A stretch of DNA of 64,000 bases from Corynebacterium riegelii. Its GTDB lineage: Bacteria > Actinomycetota > Actinomycetes > Mycobacteriales > Mycobacteriaceae. The position numbers and the translations under genes were made by a program. Location of the stretch: NCBI RefSeq assembly GCF_016728505.1, contig NZ_CP068159.1, positions 1,426,001 to 1,490,000 of the forward strand, read 5' to 3'. Positions 43,969-51,985 of this stretch are shown in pieces; position 1 is the stretch's first letter; each line of letters starts with the position of its first letter. Under the pieces are notes generated by a model. That model saw nothing but the letters and a program-made list of their open reading frames with translations. It did no database searches and was not told where the DNA came from.

Positions 43969-45038
43969 TCACCCTCCCCGTACAGGGCATGGGCAGCGCG
44001 CAGCAGCATTTCACCGGTTTGGGGGCCAAAGGCAAGCGAGTCGCCGTCTGGAAGCGAAAGTACTCGCTTGTTTTTGCCTGCGGTTGTTTGCGCGACCCCT
44101 GGGCGTTGGAGGAGGCCTTCGATATCGCCGGTGGATTCGAGTCCGCCGTTCATCATGACAAACACTTCCGGGTTAACTTCTGCAAGCGCCTCCGGGCTGG
44201 CGGGGGAGGCGGCACCAATACCGTGCTCCGTGTTTACGTCCACGCCGCCAAGTGCCTCAATCAGGTCTTGGGTGCCGTCTGTGCCGCCAAGCAGGTAAAA
44301 TACTCCGCCGGTGCCGCGTGCGTACAAGAAGGACATGCGAAGCGGCACGTCGGGCTTCACGGCCGCGATGGCGGACAGCGCCTCGTCCACTTCGCGTTGG
44401 CTACGCTCCGCCAAAAGGCGGCCAGCCTCGGGTTCACCAACCACCGTTGCGACGTTGATGATGTCCTGGCCCATCGACGCCATCGAGCGGGTCGGCTCCA
44501 TGACCACTGTGGTTACTCCTGCCGCACGAATCTGGTCGATGGCCTCGCTCGGGCCCACGGAATGATCCACGATGACCAGGGTTGGTCGCAGGTTCAGAAT
44601 TGCTTCAACATTGAGGGAGTGCCCATTTTCGGTCACCACGGGCAGATGGCTTAACGACGCTTCCGCCGAACTCACCGTCCGCCCCACAATATTGTCCCCG
44701 AGCCCAACTCCACGAAGCGTCTTCGTGTACGTGCCGTAAATATCAAGTGCCAGGATGCGGGAGGTGTCTGTGACGGTGACGTCGTAGCCGTCTGCGTCCG
44801 TTAGCTCCACGGGTAGTGCGTTTTGGCGGGGAGCGTCTACCGGTTCCACTTCGGAGATCTCGGTGACCATAGCAACGCCTTGGGTTTGGTGTGGGTCGCC
44901 AGCAGCCTCAAGAGAGTCCACGAGCTGCCGCGTTTCCATCTGCATTGGGTTGTCCCACGCAGCACAGCCGCTCAGAGGCATTGCGACAGCCAGCGCAGCA
45001 GCCAGGATGGGTCCTGCAAGTTTTTTGGTGAAGTTCAT
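43965..45038 (-). CDS. hmuT: Haem-binding lipoprotein HmuT
   Basis: A 357-aa periplasmic-binding-type lipoprotein with the lipobox LSGC (Cys25) and two lobes. Characteristic segments are ILALDIYGTYTKTLRGVGLGDNI, VTENGHSLNVEAIL and EVFVMMNGGLESTG. It takes haemin from Hta proteins and delivers it to HmuUV. The start lies 10 nt after the htaA stop. Confidence 0.92.
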   Translation of the reverse strand: MNFTKKLAGPILAAALAVAMPLSGCAAWDNPMQMETRQLVDSLEAAGDPHQTQGVAMVTEISEVEPVDAPRQNALPVELTDADGYDVTVTDTSRILALDIYGTYTKTLRGVGLGDNIVGRTVSSAEASLSHLPVVTENGHSLNVEAILNLRPTLVIVDHSVGPSEAIDQIRAAGVTTVVMEPTRSMASMGQDIINVATVVGEPEAGRLLAERSQREVDEALSAIAAVKPDVPLRMSFLYARGTGGVFYLLGGTDGTQDLIEALGGVDVNTEHGIGAASPASPEALAEVNPEVFVMMNGGLESTGDIEGLLQRPGVAQTTAGKNKRVLSLPDGDSLAFGPQTGEMLLRAAHALYGEGE

Positions 45039-45048
45039 GATGGTGCTC

Positions 45049-47010
45049 CTATGCGGTGATGGCGAACCTGGTGAGTGCTCCGCCCGCCCCGATCATGGAG
45101 GCGGCGAGCAGGAGGAACTTGGCCAGCGCGGCATCGTCCCAGCCGCTACCAGCGTCGGCACCGGAAACGTTTTTGATTTGGAATTGCCCGCCTTGCGGCT
45201 GCTCGGCTGAAACAACGGTTTCGGCACCTTGGACATCATCAAGCACACTGGTCCCGGAGGCAGTGTTGGCTGTAGTGCTGGCTGTTGTGTTCGCTGCACT
45301 ACCACCTGTGCCACCGCTACTGCGGAGCTTTTCAGCACTGTTGGATGAGCCGCCCTTGCCTGTGGCGGCGGCGGAATTGCTGCCACCCTGGCCATCAGCA
45401 CAGTTGGCGGAGCCGCCAAGTTGCGCTGTGAAGCTGATCGGATCTAGCGGATCCCCCGGCGGGTAGAATTGCCCGAAGGCTTCCGCACCAACATCAGTCA
45501 GCGTTGTTGTTGCGGTACCGGACGCTGCTGTTTCGGAAATGTTCAGATCAGTGAAGCTAAGGTTGGCAATGGCAACGCGCCCGTAGTCATTCCGCGTGCC
45601 CTCGGTGCTGTTTGAAGCCGCGTTGAGAACAAGTTGCCCGGTATTGCCGCTGAACTGGATCTCTAGGTTGGAAAAACGCGTGTCAAGTACGCCATTGTGG
45701 CCGGTGAAGCGAATGCTGCCGGGCAGCAGGACGGTGCCTGTGCGTGTCGACGGATCCACCGCCCCCGCATTTCCGTTGAAAGTGAAAGACGTGCCGTTAT
45801 CTCCAACACCCGTAAGTTCCCAAGCGCCTTTCGCAATGTTGCCCCGGATGTAGGTGCGGAACGACTGCCGCACACCCCAGGTTGCCTCGGCGCTGGTGAC
45901 TCCCTTCGACGCGGGCGCGCTACACGCATCACCAGCCGCAGACCCTGCTTGCTGTGCTTGTTTAGTTTGCCCTGCTTGTCCTGCCTGGCCTGCTTGCTGT
46001 GCTTGCCCTGCTTGCCCTGTTTGCTGTGCTTGTTTAGTTTGCCCTGCTTGTCCTGCTTGCTGTGCTTGTTTAGTTTGCCCTGCTTGTCCTGCCTGGCCTG
46101 CTTGCTGTGCTTGTGGCGCTTGCTGTGCCTGCAACGCTTGTGCTGCCGGGTTGACGCGGTTGTACAGATTCTCGCCGTTCTTGAGAACATTATCGGTGTT
46201 GACTAGAAGGCCGTTGACCTCAATGAGTGTGTCGTTGATGTCACCGAGCAGGCTCGCGGGGCCAGAGGTTGCTTTTGAGCGGGTAGCGCCTGTTCCGCCC
46301 TCAGGGGATTTCCCGGTTTGCCCGCCCGAGGGGGCGCCCAGGGAGTATTGGGGGGTGGGGGCGGGGCCGCTGGCGTCATGAAGTGAAAGCCCAATGCTGA
46401 TTGGGTCGAGTTGCTCACCGGCCTCGTAGAAACCGCCGAAGATTTCGGCGCCGCTCGCGGTCAGAGATACCGATCCGGCGATGGTGGTTTGCGCTGCGGC
46501 GAAGTCTGGGGCTTGGTTCAGTGCGATGGCGGCCAGTACTTCTTGACGGCCCTCCCGGAAACCGCCAGTTTTATCCATCCCTTCGTACTTGCGGGAGGCG
46601 TAATCTACGCGCAGTTCCGCCTGCGTGCCGTTGACAACAATGATGGGGTTGCGCAGCGTCATGTCTAGGGCGCCGTTGTGTCCGTAGAAGTGCACTTCGC
46701 CAGAGAAGTTGATCTGCCCGGAAGTCGATGAACTGATCGCTGCGGATTCGAGTGGGAAACTGAATCCGGAACCGCTGCGCGTCGCGCCACCACCAGTGGA
46801 AATCGAACCTTTAGCTACGCCTGTTTCAACGTATTTCCGAAACGATTCGCGTATGCCCCAATCCATCGTGCCTGCAGTGGCGGCTCGGTGTGTCGAGGCG
46901 GCCTGGGCGTGGGCGGGTGGGGCAGTGAGGAAGGCGGGGCCGCAGGCGAGTGCGGAAAAAGTGAAGAAGCTAGCGGCAACTACGGCGGTGCAGGTGTGTC
47001 GGAAGTTCAT
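45049..47010 (-). CDS. htaA: Haem-binding surface protein HtaA with Gln/Ala/Gly linker
   Basis: A 653-aa exported protein with a signal peptide (1-36, ending AHAQA), a first HtaA conserved region (about 48-220: MDWGIRESFRKYVETG), a linker with a low-complexity Gln/Ala/Gly/Lys stretch (about 292-355), a second conserved region (about 365-540: ATWGVRQSFRTYIRG), a second polar linker and a C-terminal membrane helix (about 628-650). The CR domains capture haemin from host haemoproteins. The ATG at 47010 has GAGG upstream. Two DtxR-like boxes precede it. Confidence 0.92.
   Translation of the reverse strand: MNFRHTCTAVVAASFFTFSALACGPAFLTAPPAHAQAASTHRAATAGTMDWGIRESFRKYVETGVAKGSISTGGGATRSGSGFSFPLESAAISSSTSGQINFSGEVHFYGHNGALDMTLRNPIIVVNGTQAELRVDYASRKYEGMDKTGGFREGRQEVLAAIALNQAPDFAAAQTTIAGSVSLTASGAEIFGGFYEAGEQLDPISIGLSLHDASGPAPTPQYSLGAPSGGQTGKSPEGGTGATRSKATSGPASLLGDINDTLIEVNGLLVNTDNVLKNGENLYNRVNPAAQALQAQQAPQAQQAGQAGQAGQTKQAQQAGQAGQTKQAQQTGQAGQAQQAGQAGQAGQTKQAQQAGSAAGDACSAPASKGVTSAEATWGVRQSFRTYIRGNIAKGAWELTGVGDNGTSFTFNGNAGAVDPSTRTGTVLLPGSIRFTGHNGVLDTRFSNLEIQFSGNTGQLVLNAASNSTEGTRNDYGRVAIANLSFTDLNISETAASGTATTTLTDVGAEAFGQFYPPGDPLDPISFTAQLGGSANCADGQGGSNSAAATGKGGSSNSAEKLRSSGGTGGSAANTTASTTANTASGTSVLDDVQGAETVVSAEQPQGGQFQIKNVSGADAGSGWDDAALAKFLLLAASMIGAGGALTRFAITA
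45944..46137 (-). repeat. Low-complexity repeat in the HtaA linker
   Basis: Irregular repeats built from codons for QAGQAGQ, TKQAQQ and related units, without a fixed spacer. Length variation by slippage is likely. It is not a CRISPR array. Confidence 0.8.
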
Positions 47011-47041
47011 AGGGCCTCGGCAGGTTTCACTCAAGGAATAT

Positions 47042-47080
47042 GGTGGATAGGCTAACCTTAGCGAACTAAGGCTAACTTTA
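47042..47080. promoter_or_regulatory. DtxR boxes between htaA and the divergent membrane gene
   Basis: GGTGGATAGGCTAACCTTA (47042-47060; 14 of 19 match the DtxR consensus) and CGAACTAAGGCTAACTTTA (47062-47080; 12 of 19) lie in the 90-bp divergent spacer. Both genes should be iron-repressed. Confidence 0.7.
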
Positions 47081-47100
47081 CTAAACAAAGAGGTGTCTCT

Positions 47101-47550
47101 ATGACAGCAACGTCCGAGCCTGTGACCGACTTCATTCCGCTTGTGCCAGATGATTCCCCACTGGAGGACAACCACTACTCCCAGCCGCGCTTTGCAAGCT
47201 GGGAAAAGGCGCTACTTGCGCTCATAACTGGCGTCATTGCATTTGGCGGGGCAACCGGCAATGTGTGGGTGGCGTTTCCGGCCGCTGTACTTATGGTGGC
47301 TGTCTTGTATGGGCTTGCAGCGCTGCCGGACAGAAACTACGTCGGGGAAGAAGCGAATAGGCGCGCCGGGCTGGTGCTAGGTGTTGTGTGGGCTGCCATA
47401 ACGCTGCTAGCGGCCCTGGCATTGTTCTTGGTGCCAGCAAGCTACACGCTCACCGGTGGGATTGTGACGGCACTTGTGTCTGCGGGTTGTCTTTGGGGGG
47501 CGATCGCGTATGTGGATCGCCCGAGCAGCCTCGCCAGTTACGCCAGCTGA
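47101..47550 (+). CDS. DtxR-controlled membrane protein of unknown function
   Basis: A 149-aa protein with an acidic N-terminal tail of about 35 residues and four membrane helices (about 38-54, 57-74, 88-112 and 118-138). No catalytic motif is visible. It shares the DtxR-box spacer with htaA and overlaps hmuO tail to tail by 13 nt, so it is boxed in by haem-acquisition genes. GAGG precedes the ATG. A role in haem or iron physiology is inference. Confidence 0.8.
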   Translation: MTATSEPVTDFIPLVPDDSPLEDNHYSQPRFASWEKALLALITGVIAFGGATGNVWVAFPAAVLMVAVLYGLAALPDRNYVGEEANRRAGLVLGVVWAAITLLAALALFLVPASYTLTGGIVTALVSAGCLWGAIAYVDRPSSLASYAS

Positions 47551-48197
47551 CGTGCTGTGGCGAGGTTCTGGAACACCGCCTGATTCAGGTCAAAGGCGCG
47601 CTTTGCAGCGTTGATAAGGCGCGCACGCTCTTCTTCTCCAAGCTGCATAGCGTCAAGGGCTGCCTTGTACTGTGCGCGGTACGGCGGGATCTTGCCAATA
47701 GCGGAGAAGTCATAGAAGTTCAGTGCGTCTTCTTGTAGCTCGTATGCTTCGCGGAACACGCGCGCAAGCACCTGGCCGCCAGCAATGTCGCCGAGGTAGC
47801 GAACGTAGTGATGTGCGACTACCTCGGGGCCGTCGTCAGGGCCGAGCGCCTCTAGCTCAGCGACGTAGCGAGCAGTCGCTGGGAGCGGTTCGATCTCGCG
47901 CCAGGACGTGCCGAGCATGGAGGTGAGGTCCTGTGTGATTGCCTCGACTCGCTCAAGGCGCTGGTCCGCAATGAGGGTTACAGCAGGGTGGGCGGAGGCC
48001 CGGCGTACAGCGGCTTCAAGTGCTGAATAGATGTGGAAGTACTGCACGGTCAGTTCAGCTACCGCGTTACTGTCCAGCTTGCCGCCACTGAGGCTGGCCA
48101 TGAAGTGGGAGTTCTCTGCGTTGGTGTGGGCCTGTGCGGTCTGGTCCTTTAGCGCGATAGAAAGCTGCTCGCCGGTGGTGGGCAACGTTGTTGTCAA
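47538..48197 (-). CDS. hmuO: Haem oxygenase HmuO
   Basis: A 219-aa haem oxygenase that opens haem to biliverdin, CO and iron. The proximal ligand His24 is in TAQAHTNAENSHFM. The distal helix is YLGDIAGGQVLARV with its flexible glycines. It releases iron from haem imported by HmuTUV. A DtxR-like box lies upstream. Confidence 0.95.
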   Translation of the reverse strand: MTTTLPTTGEQLSIALKDQTAQAHTNAENSHFMASLSGGKLDSNAVAELTVQYFHIYSALEAAVRRASAHPAVTLIADQRLERVEAITQDLTSMLGTSWREIEPLPATARYVAELEALGPDDGPEVVAHHYVRYLGDIAGGQVLARVFREAYELQEDALNFYDFSAIGKIPPYRAQYKAALDAMQLGEEERARLINAAKRAFDLNQAVFQNLATARQLA

Positions 48198-48238
48198 TCT
48201 TCTACTCCTTGGAAGGATGGGTAATTTCCCTTAACGAT

Positions 48239-48257
48239 AAAGGCAAGCCTTACCTAA
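48239..48257. promoter_or_regulatory. DtxR box upstream of hmuO
   Basis: AAAGGCAAGCCTTACCTAA matches 14 of 19 positions of the DtxR consensus, 41 nt upstream of the hmuO start. Confidence 0.65.
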
Positions 48258-48321
48258 GTTCAATTAGACGAAAGGTTGATTTCTTCCCCACAATGGCTTG
48301 TGATGTGCAACACTATTAGGC

Positions 48322-49326
48322 ATGAATGCAACGCACGCCTCAGAGCTGAATGATGAGTCCAAGGTTCTTGTTGAAGTCCGCGGTACAACTGGCGTACTCA
48401 CCCTGAACCGTCCGAAAGCGTTGAACTCGCTGGACTATGACATGATCAAAATCTTCGATTCCACGCTGCGCAGCTGGGCTACCGATGATGCCATTGAGCA
48501 AGTTGTAGTCCTGTCTAACTCGAAGCACTTCTGCTCCGGCGGCGATGTGAAGGCCGCTCGCGAGCAGATCCTGCAGGGCAATCATGAACTAATCGATGAG
48601 TTCTTCGCCGTCGAGTACAAAATGAACCAATTCATTGCGGAGTACCCGAAGTCCTACACGGCGCTGATTAGCGGTGTGAACATGGGCGGCGGCATGGGTA
48701 TTTCCGCCCACGGCTCACAGTTCATCGTTGCGGAAGGCGCGTTTGCCTCCATGCCGGAGATGAATATCGGTTACATCACGGACGTCGGCATGAGCTGGAC
48801 ACTGCAAAATCTGCCGGGCCGCCCGTCCAAAAACCTGGGCAAATTCCTCGGCCTAACCGGCTACCGCCTCACCCCGGATGACATGTGCGAGCTTGGCCTT
48901 GCCACACACAAGGTTGCTTCGCTCGACGGGGTCCTCTCATCCGAGGGCAGTCTGCTTATCGACGCCACGTCGACCAACCCCAGCCCGCTTGCCCAATGGT
49001 TCGACGATATCGAGCGCACGTTTGATGGCTCCTGGACTGAGATTGATGCACGACTGAACAACGCCGACCCAGAGTTTGCCTCCTTGGTGCGAGAACTGAC
49101 CAAGCAGGCTTCGCCTTCAGCGTTGGTGGCCACCGCCGAACTGTTTGAAGCCAACGCGAAACTCAGCCTGGAAGATGCGCTGGAAAACGAGCGTGTTCTG
49201 GGGGAATTGATGCGCCGTGAGCCCGACTTTGCGGAAGGGGTGCGTGCGGTGCTCGTTGATAAGGATCAAAGTCCAAGGTTCGCCCCGCAGCCTGACCCGG
49301 AGAAGTACCGCAAGGTGCTGCGCTAG
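48322..49326 (+). CDS. Enoyl-CoA hydratase family, 3-hydroxyisobutyryl-CoA hydrolase-like
   Basis: A 334-aa crotonase-fold protein with TLNRPKALNSLDYDM, SNSKHFCSGGDVKAA, SGVNMGGGMGISAHG and MPEMNIGYITDVGMSW. The MPE..IG...DVG pattern and the extra C-terminal 90 residues fit 3-hydroxyisobutyryl-CoA hydrolases of valine breakdown better than simple enoyl-CoA hydratases. The acyl-CoA substrate is not certain. Confidence 0.82.
   Translation: MNATHASELNDESKVLVEVRGTTGVLTLNRPKALNSLDYDMIKIFDSTLRSWATDDAIEQVVVLSNSKHFCSGGDVKAAREQILQGNHELIDEFFAVEYKMNQFIAEYPKSYTALISGVNMGGGMGISAHGSQFIVAEGAFASMPEMNIGYITDVGMSWTLQNLPGRPSKNLGKFLGLTGYRLTPDDMCELGLATHKVASLDGVLSSEGSLLIDATSTNPSPLAQWFDDIERTFDGSWTEIDARLNNADPEFASLVRELTKQASPSALVATAELFEANAKLSLEDALENERVLGELMRREPDFAEGVRAVLVDKDQSPRFAPQPDPEKYRKVLR
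48953..48968 (-). repeat. Copy of the GCGTCGRYAAGC interspersed motif
   Basis: The minus strand reads GTGGCGTCGATAAGCA, inside the HIBCH-like gene, where it encodes LLIDAT. Confidence 0.4.
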
Positions 49327-49333
49327 ATGCGTG

Positions 49334-49360
49334 AAAACCGGTAGAATAGAACCGGTTTTT
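49334..49360 (+). terminator. Terminator after the HIBCH-like gene
   Basis: AAAACCGG (49334-49341) pairs with CCGGTTTT (49352-49359) around a 10-nt loop, ending in a T-run. Confidence 0.85.
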
Positions 49361-49403
49361 GCCAACACTCATTCACTTCAAACACTCATTGCAAGGAGCG
49401 TCC

Positions 49404-50852
49404 GTGACCGAGACCGTCAACCACCGTGATGATTGGAACCACAAGATTGAGCTGGCGCAGCAAATGCTGCCGCTGATCAGCCGTCTGCACCGCGAACATA
49501 ACGCGGTGACTTCCATCTATGGCCGTCTGCTGGTGGGGGTGACGGACATTGACGTGATCAAGGCCCACCGCTACGCGCGCCGTATTGAAGAGACGGAGCT
49601 GCCGCTGGATGAGACCCTGCCGATCCTCCAGGAACTGGTGGAGATGGACCTGGGCACCGCATCCATCGACTTGGGCCGTCTTGCACGCCTGTACCGCGAG
49701 TCCAATGGCCAGGACATGCGCGCATTCCTGGAGGAGCAGCTGGCTGACGTTGTCGGCACCTCTTCTGAGCTTGAGGCGCGTGACGTTGTGCTCTACGGCT
49801 TCGGTCGCATCGGCCGCCTGCTGGCTCGTATCTTGATTGCTCGTGAAGCAACCTATGGTGGCGTGCGCCTGCGCGCTGTGGTGGTGCGCAGCAAGGGCGA
49901 GGCAGACATTGTGAAGCGTGCCTCGCTGCTGCGACGTGACTCTGTGCACGGCCCGTTCAATGGCACGATCACCGTGGACCGTGAAAACGACATCATTTGG
50001 GCTAACGGCACCCCGATCCAGATGATCTACGCCAACAACCCGGCTGAGATTGACTACACGCAGTACGGCATTAACAACGCCATCGTCGTTGACAACACTG
50101 GTGTGTGGCGCGACCGTGACGGCCTGTCCAAGCACCTGGAGTCCAAGGGCGTGGACCGCGTGCTGCTGACCGCGCCGGGCAAGGGCGACATCCCGAACAT
50201 TGTCTACGGCATCAACCAGGACATGATCGGGGAGGAGCGCGTGCTCTCCGCAGCATCCTGCACCACCAACGGCATCACCCCGGTGCTGAAGGTGATCAAT
50301 GACCGCTACGGCGTCAACCACGGCCACGTGGAAACCGTCCACGCATACACCAATGACCAGAACCTGGCCGACAACTTCCACAAGGGCGACCGCCGTGGCC
50401 GCGCCGCTGGCCTGAACATGGTGCTCACCGAAACCGGTGCCGCGAAGGCTGTCTCCAAGGCACTGCCGGAGTTTGAAGGCAAGCTGACCGGTAACGCAAT
50501 CCGCGTTCCTACGCCGGACGTCTCCATGGCTGTGATCAACCTGGAGCTGGAGACCGAGGTGGAAAAGGACGAGGTGAACAACTTCCTGCGCCGCGTCTCC
50601 ACCGACTCGGAGCTGCGTCAGCAGATCGACTACATCCACTCCCCGGAGGTTGTCTCCACGGACCTGTTGGGTACCACCCATGCTGGTGTGGTTGACGGTC
50701 TTGCCACGATCGCTTCCGGCAAGCACCTCGTGCTCTACGTTTGGTACGACAACGAGTACGGCTACTCCCACCAGGTCATTCGCGTGGTGGAGGACATCGC
50801 CGGCGTGCGCCCGAAGATCTACCCGCCGCGCGTGGCTCCGTCTGAGCTTTAA
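49404..50852 (+). CDS. gapB: Glyceraldehyde-3-phosphate dehydrogenase, long GapB type
   Basis: A 482-aa GAPDH with an N-terminal extension of about 125 residues before the NAD(P) domain (VVLYGFGRIGRLLARILI). The active-site cysteine is in SAASCTTNGITP. The length and extension match corynebacterial GapB, which works mainly in gluconeogenesis, beside a separate glycolytic GapA expected elsewhere. GTG at 49404 has AAGGAG upstream; the longer frame would start inside the terminator. Confidence 0.93.
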   Translation: MTETVNHRDDWNHKIELAQQMLPLISRLHREHNAVTSIYGRLLVGVTDIDVIKAHRYARRIEETELPLDETLPILQELVEMDLGTASIDLGRLARLYRESNGQDMRAFLEEQLADVVGTSSELEARDVVLYGFGRIGRLLARILIAREATYGGVRLRAVVVRSKGEADIVKRASLLRRDSVHGPFNGTITVDRENDIIWANGTPIQMIYANNPAEIDYTQYGINNAIVVDNTGVWRDRDGLSKHLESKGVDRVLLTAPGKGDIPNIVYGINQDMIGEERVLSAASCTTNGITPVLKVINDRYGVNHGHVETVHAYTNDQNLADNFHKGDRRGRAAGLNMVLTETGAAKAVSKALPEFEGKLTGNAIRVPTPDVSMAVINLELETEVEKDEVNNFLRRVSTDSELRQQIDYIHSPEVVSTDLLGTTHAGVVDGLATIASGKHLVLYVWYDNEYGYSHQVIRVVEDIAGVRPKIYPPRVAPSEL

Positions 50853-50860
50853 ATAAGGCT

Positions 50861-51985
50861 CTAAGTCAGCGCTTTTCGGTAGATCTCTACCACGGCCTCA
50901 GTGGAACTACGCCAGTTCCACTTGAGAGCCTCCTCGCGGGCGGCGGCGGACATGGTGGAGTGCAGGTGGGCGTCGCTAAGCAAAAGCTCTAGCTTGTCCG
51001 CCCATGCGGAATCGGGGAGTGCGGGGTCCACTAGGAACCCTGTCTCCCCGTCGGCCACTACGAATGGCAGGCCGCCCGCGTTCGCCGCAACCACCGGCAC
51101 GCCAGAGGCAAAGGCCTCAAGGGCGGCGAAGCCTAAAGTTTCGGTGGTGGAGGGGAACAACAGCACGTCGCCGGACGCGTAAGCCGCGTTCAGGTCAGCG
51201 CCGGAGAGGTAGCCGGTCAGCGTGATCCAATCGCGTTTGAAGGTGCGCTGGACCTCTTTGTACTGCGGGCCCTCACCCACCACCGCTAGGCGTGCGTTTG
51301 GAATGCGTTCGCGCAGCTTCTCCATGATTGGCAGGCAGCGCTCGACGGACTTTTCGGCGGATACGCGGCCGACGAAGATGACAAGGGGGGCGTCGGGGTT
51401 GCCGTTACTCAGGTTGCTGCGCATCTCGCGGGTGGCTTTATCCGGCGCGAAGCTTGCCGTATCCACTGCTTTTGGCCACAGCTCGACGTTGTCAATGCCG
51501 TAGTGCGCGGCCTTATCCATCATTGGACCCGACGTGACCAGGTTGTAGGCGGCCTTGCCATGGAAAGTGCGAAGCCCCCACTCAGCGATCGGTTTTACCC
51601 AAGGAATGCCCAGCTTGAGGCAGTATTCTGGCACATCGGTGTGGAACGATGCCACCATCGGCACACCTTGCGCCTGCACGATGTAGCTCGCCCACCCAGC
51701 CGTCCAAATCGGGTTGACCAGGTGCACCACATCGGGTTTAAACTGCGCTAGGCGCCGAGGCACCTGCGGGGTGAGCACGCCGAACTTTACTTCCGGGTAC
51801 ACCGGCAGGCTTAGCGACGGCACACGCACCACCTCAAAGCCCGCATACTCCTTCGGCGCGTCACCGGTGGCGAAGATCAACACCTCATGGCCGAGCTCGG
51901 CGAGCTGCTCAAGGTGGCGGGTCACGCGGGTGACCACACCGTCAATTTTGGGCAGGAAAACCTCGGTGATAACCGCGATGCGCAC
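50861..51985 (-). CDS. sqdX: GT4 glycosyltransferase, probable sulfoquinovosyl-diacylglycerol synthase (SQD2/SqdX-like)
   Basis: A 374-aa GT-B enzyme. The donor-domain stretch ELWPKAVDTASFAP, then REMRSNLSNG, PLVIFVGR and SAEKSVE, follows the plant/cyanobacterial SQD2 pattern, and YASGDVLLFPSTTETLG with the ExxxxxxxE acidic motif is present. FHTDVPEYC lies in the acceptor domain. MgtA/PimB-type mannosyltransferases are close relatives and the main alternative. The neighbouring UDP-sulfoquinovose synthase-like gene favours transfer of sulfoquinovose to diacylglycerol. GTG start, overlapping the upstream stop by one base (TAGTG). Confidence 0.72.
   Translation of the reverse strand: MRIAVITEVFLPKIDGVVTRVTRHLEQLAELGHEVLIFATGDAPKEYAGFEVVRVPSLSLPVYPEVKFGVLTPQVPRRLAQFKPDVVHLVNPIWTAGWASYIVQAQGVPMVASFHTDVPEYCLKLGIPWVKPIAEWGLRTFHGKAAYNLVTSGPMMDKAAHYGIDNVELWPKAVDTASFAPDKATREMRSNLSNGNPDAPLVIFVGRVSAEKSVERCLPIMEKLRERIPNARLAVVGEGPQYKEVQRTFKRDWITLTGYLSGADLNAAYASGDVLLFPSTTETLGFAALEAFASGVPVVAANAGGLPFVVADGETGFLVDPALPDSAWADKLELLLSDAHLHSTMSAAAREEALKWNWRSSTEAVVEIYRKALT
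50966..50989 (+). repeat. Copy of the GCGTCGRYAAGC interspersed motif
   Basis: GTGG, then GCGTCGCTAAGCAAAAGC, then TC, in the SQD2-like gene (LLLSDAH on the minus strand). One mismatch in the RY dinucleotide. Confidence 0.5.

Noticed and set aside
45944..46137. Repeat block resembling a CRISPR array
   Set aside because: The repeats are irregular, in frame, encode the HtaA linker and lack unique spacers.
50861..51985. Annotation of the GT4 enzyme as mannosyltransferase MgtA or PimB
   Set aside because: Not excluded, but the SQD2-like central block and the coupled SQD1-like gene make a sulfolipid role more likely.
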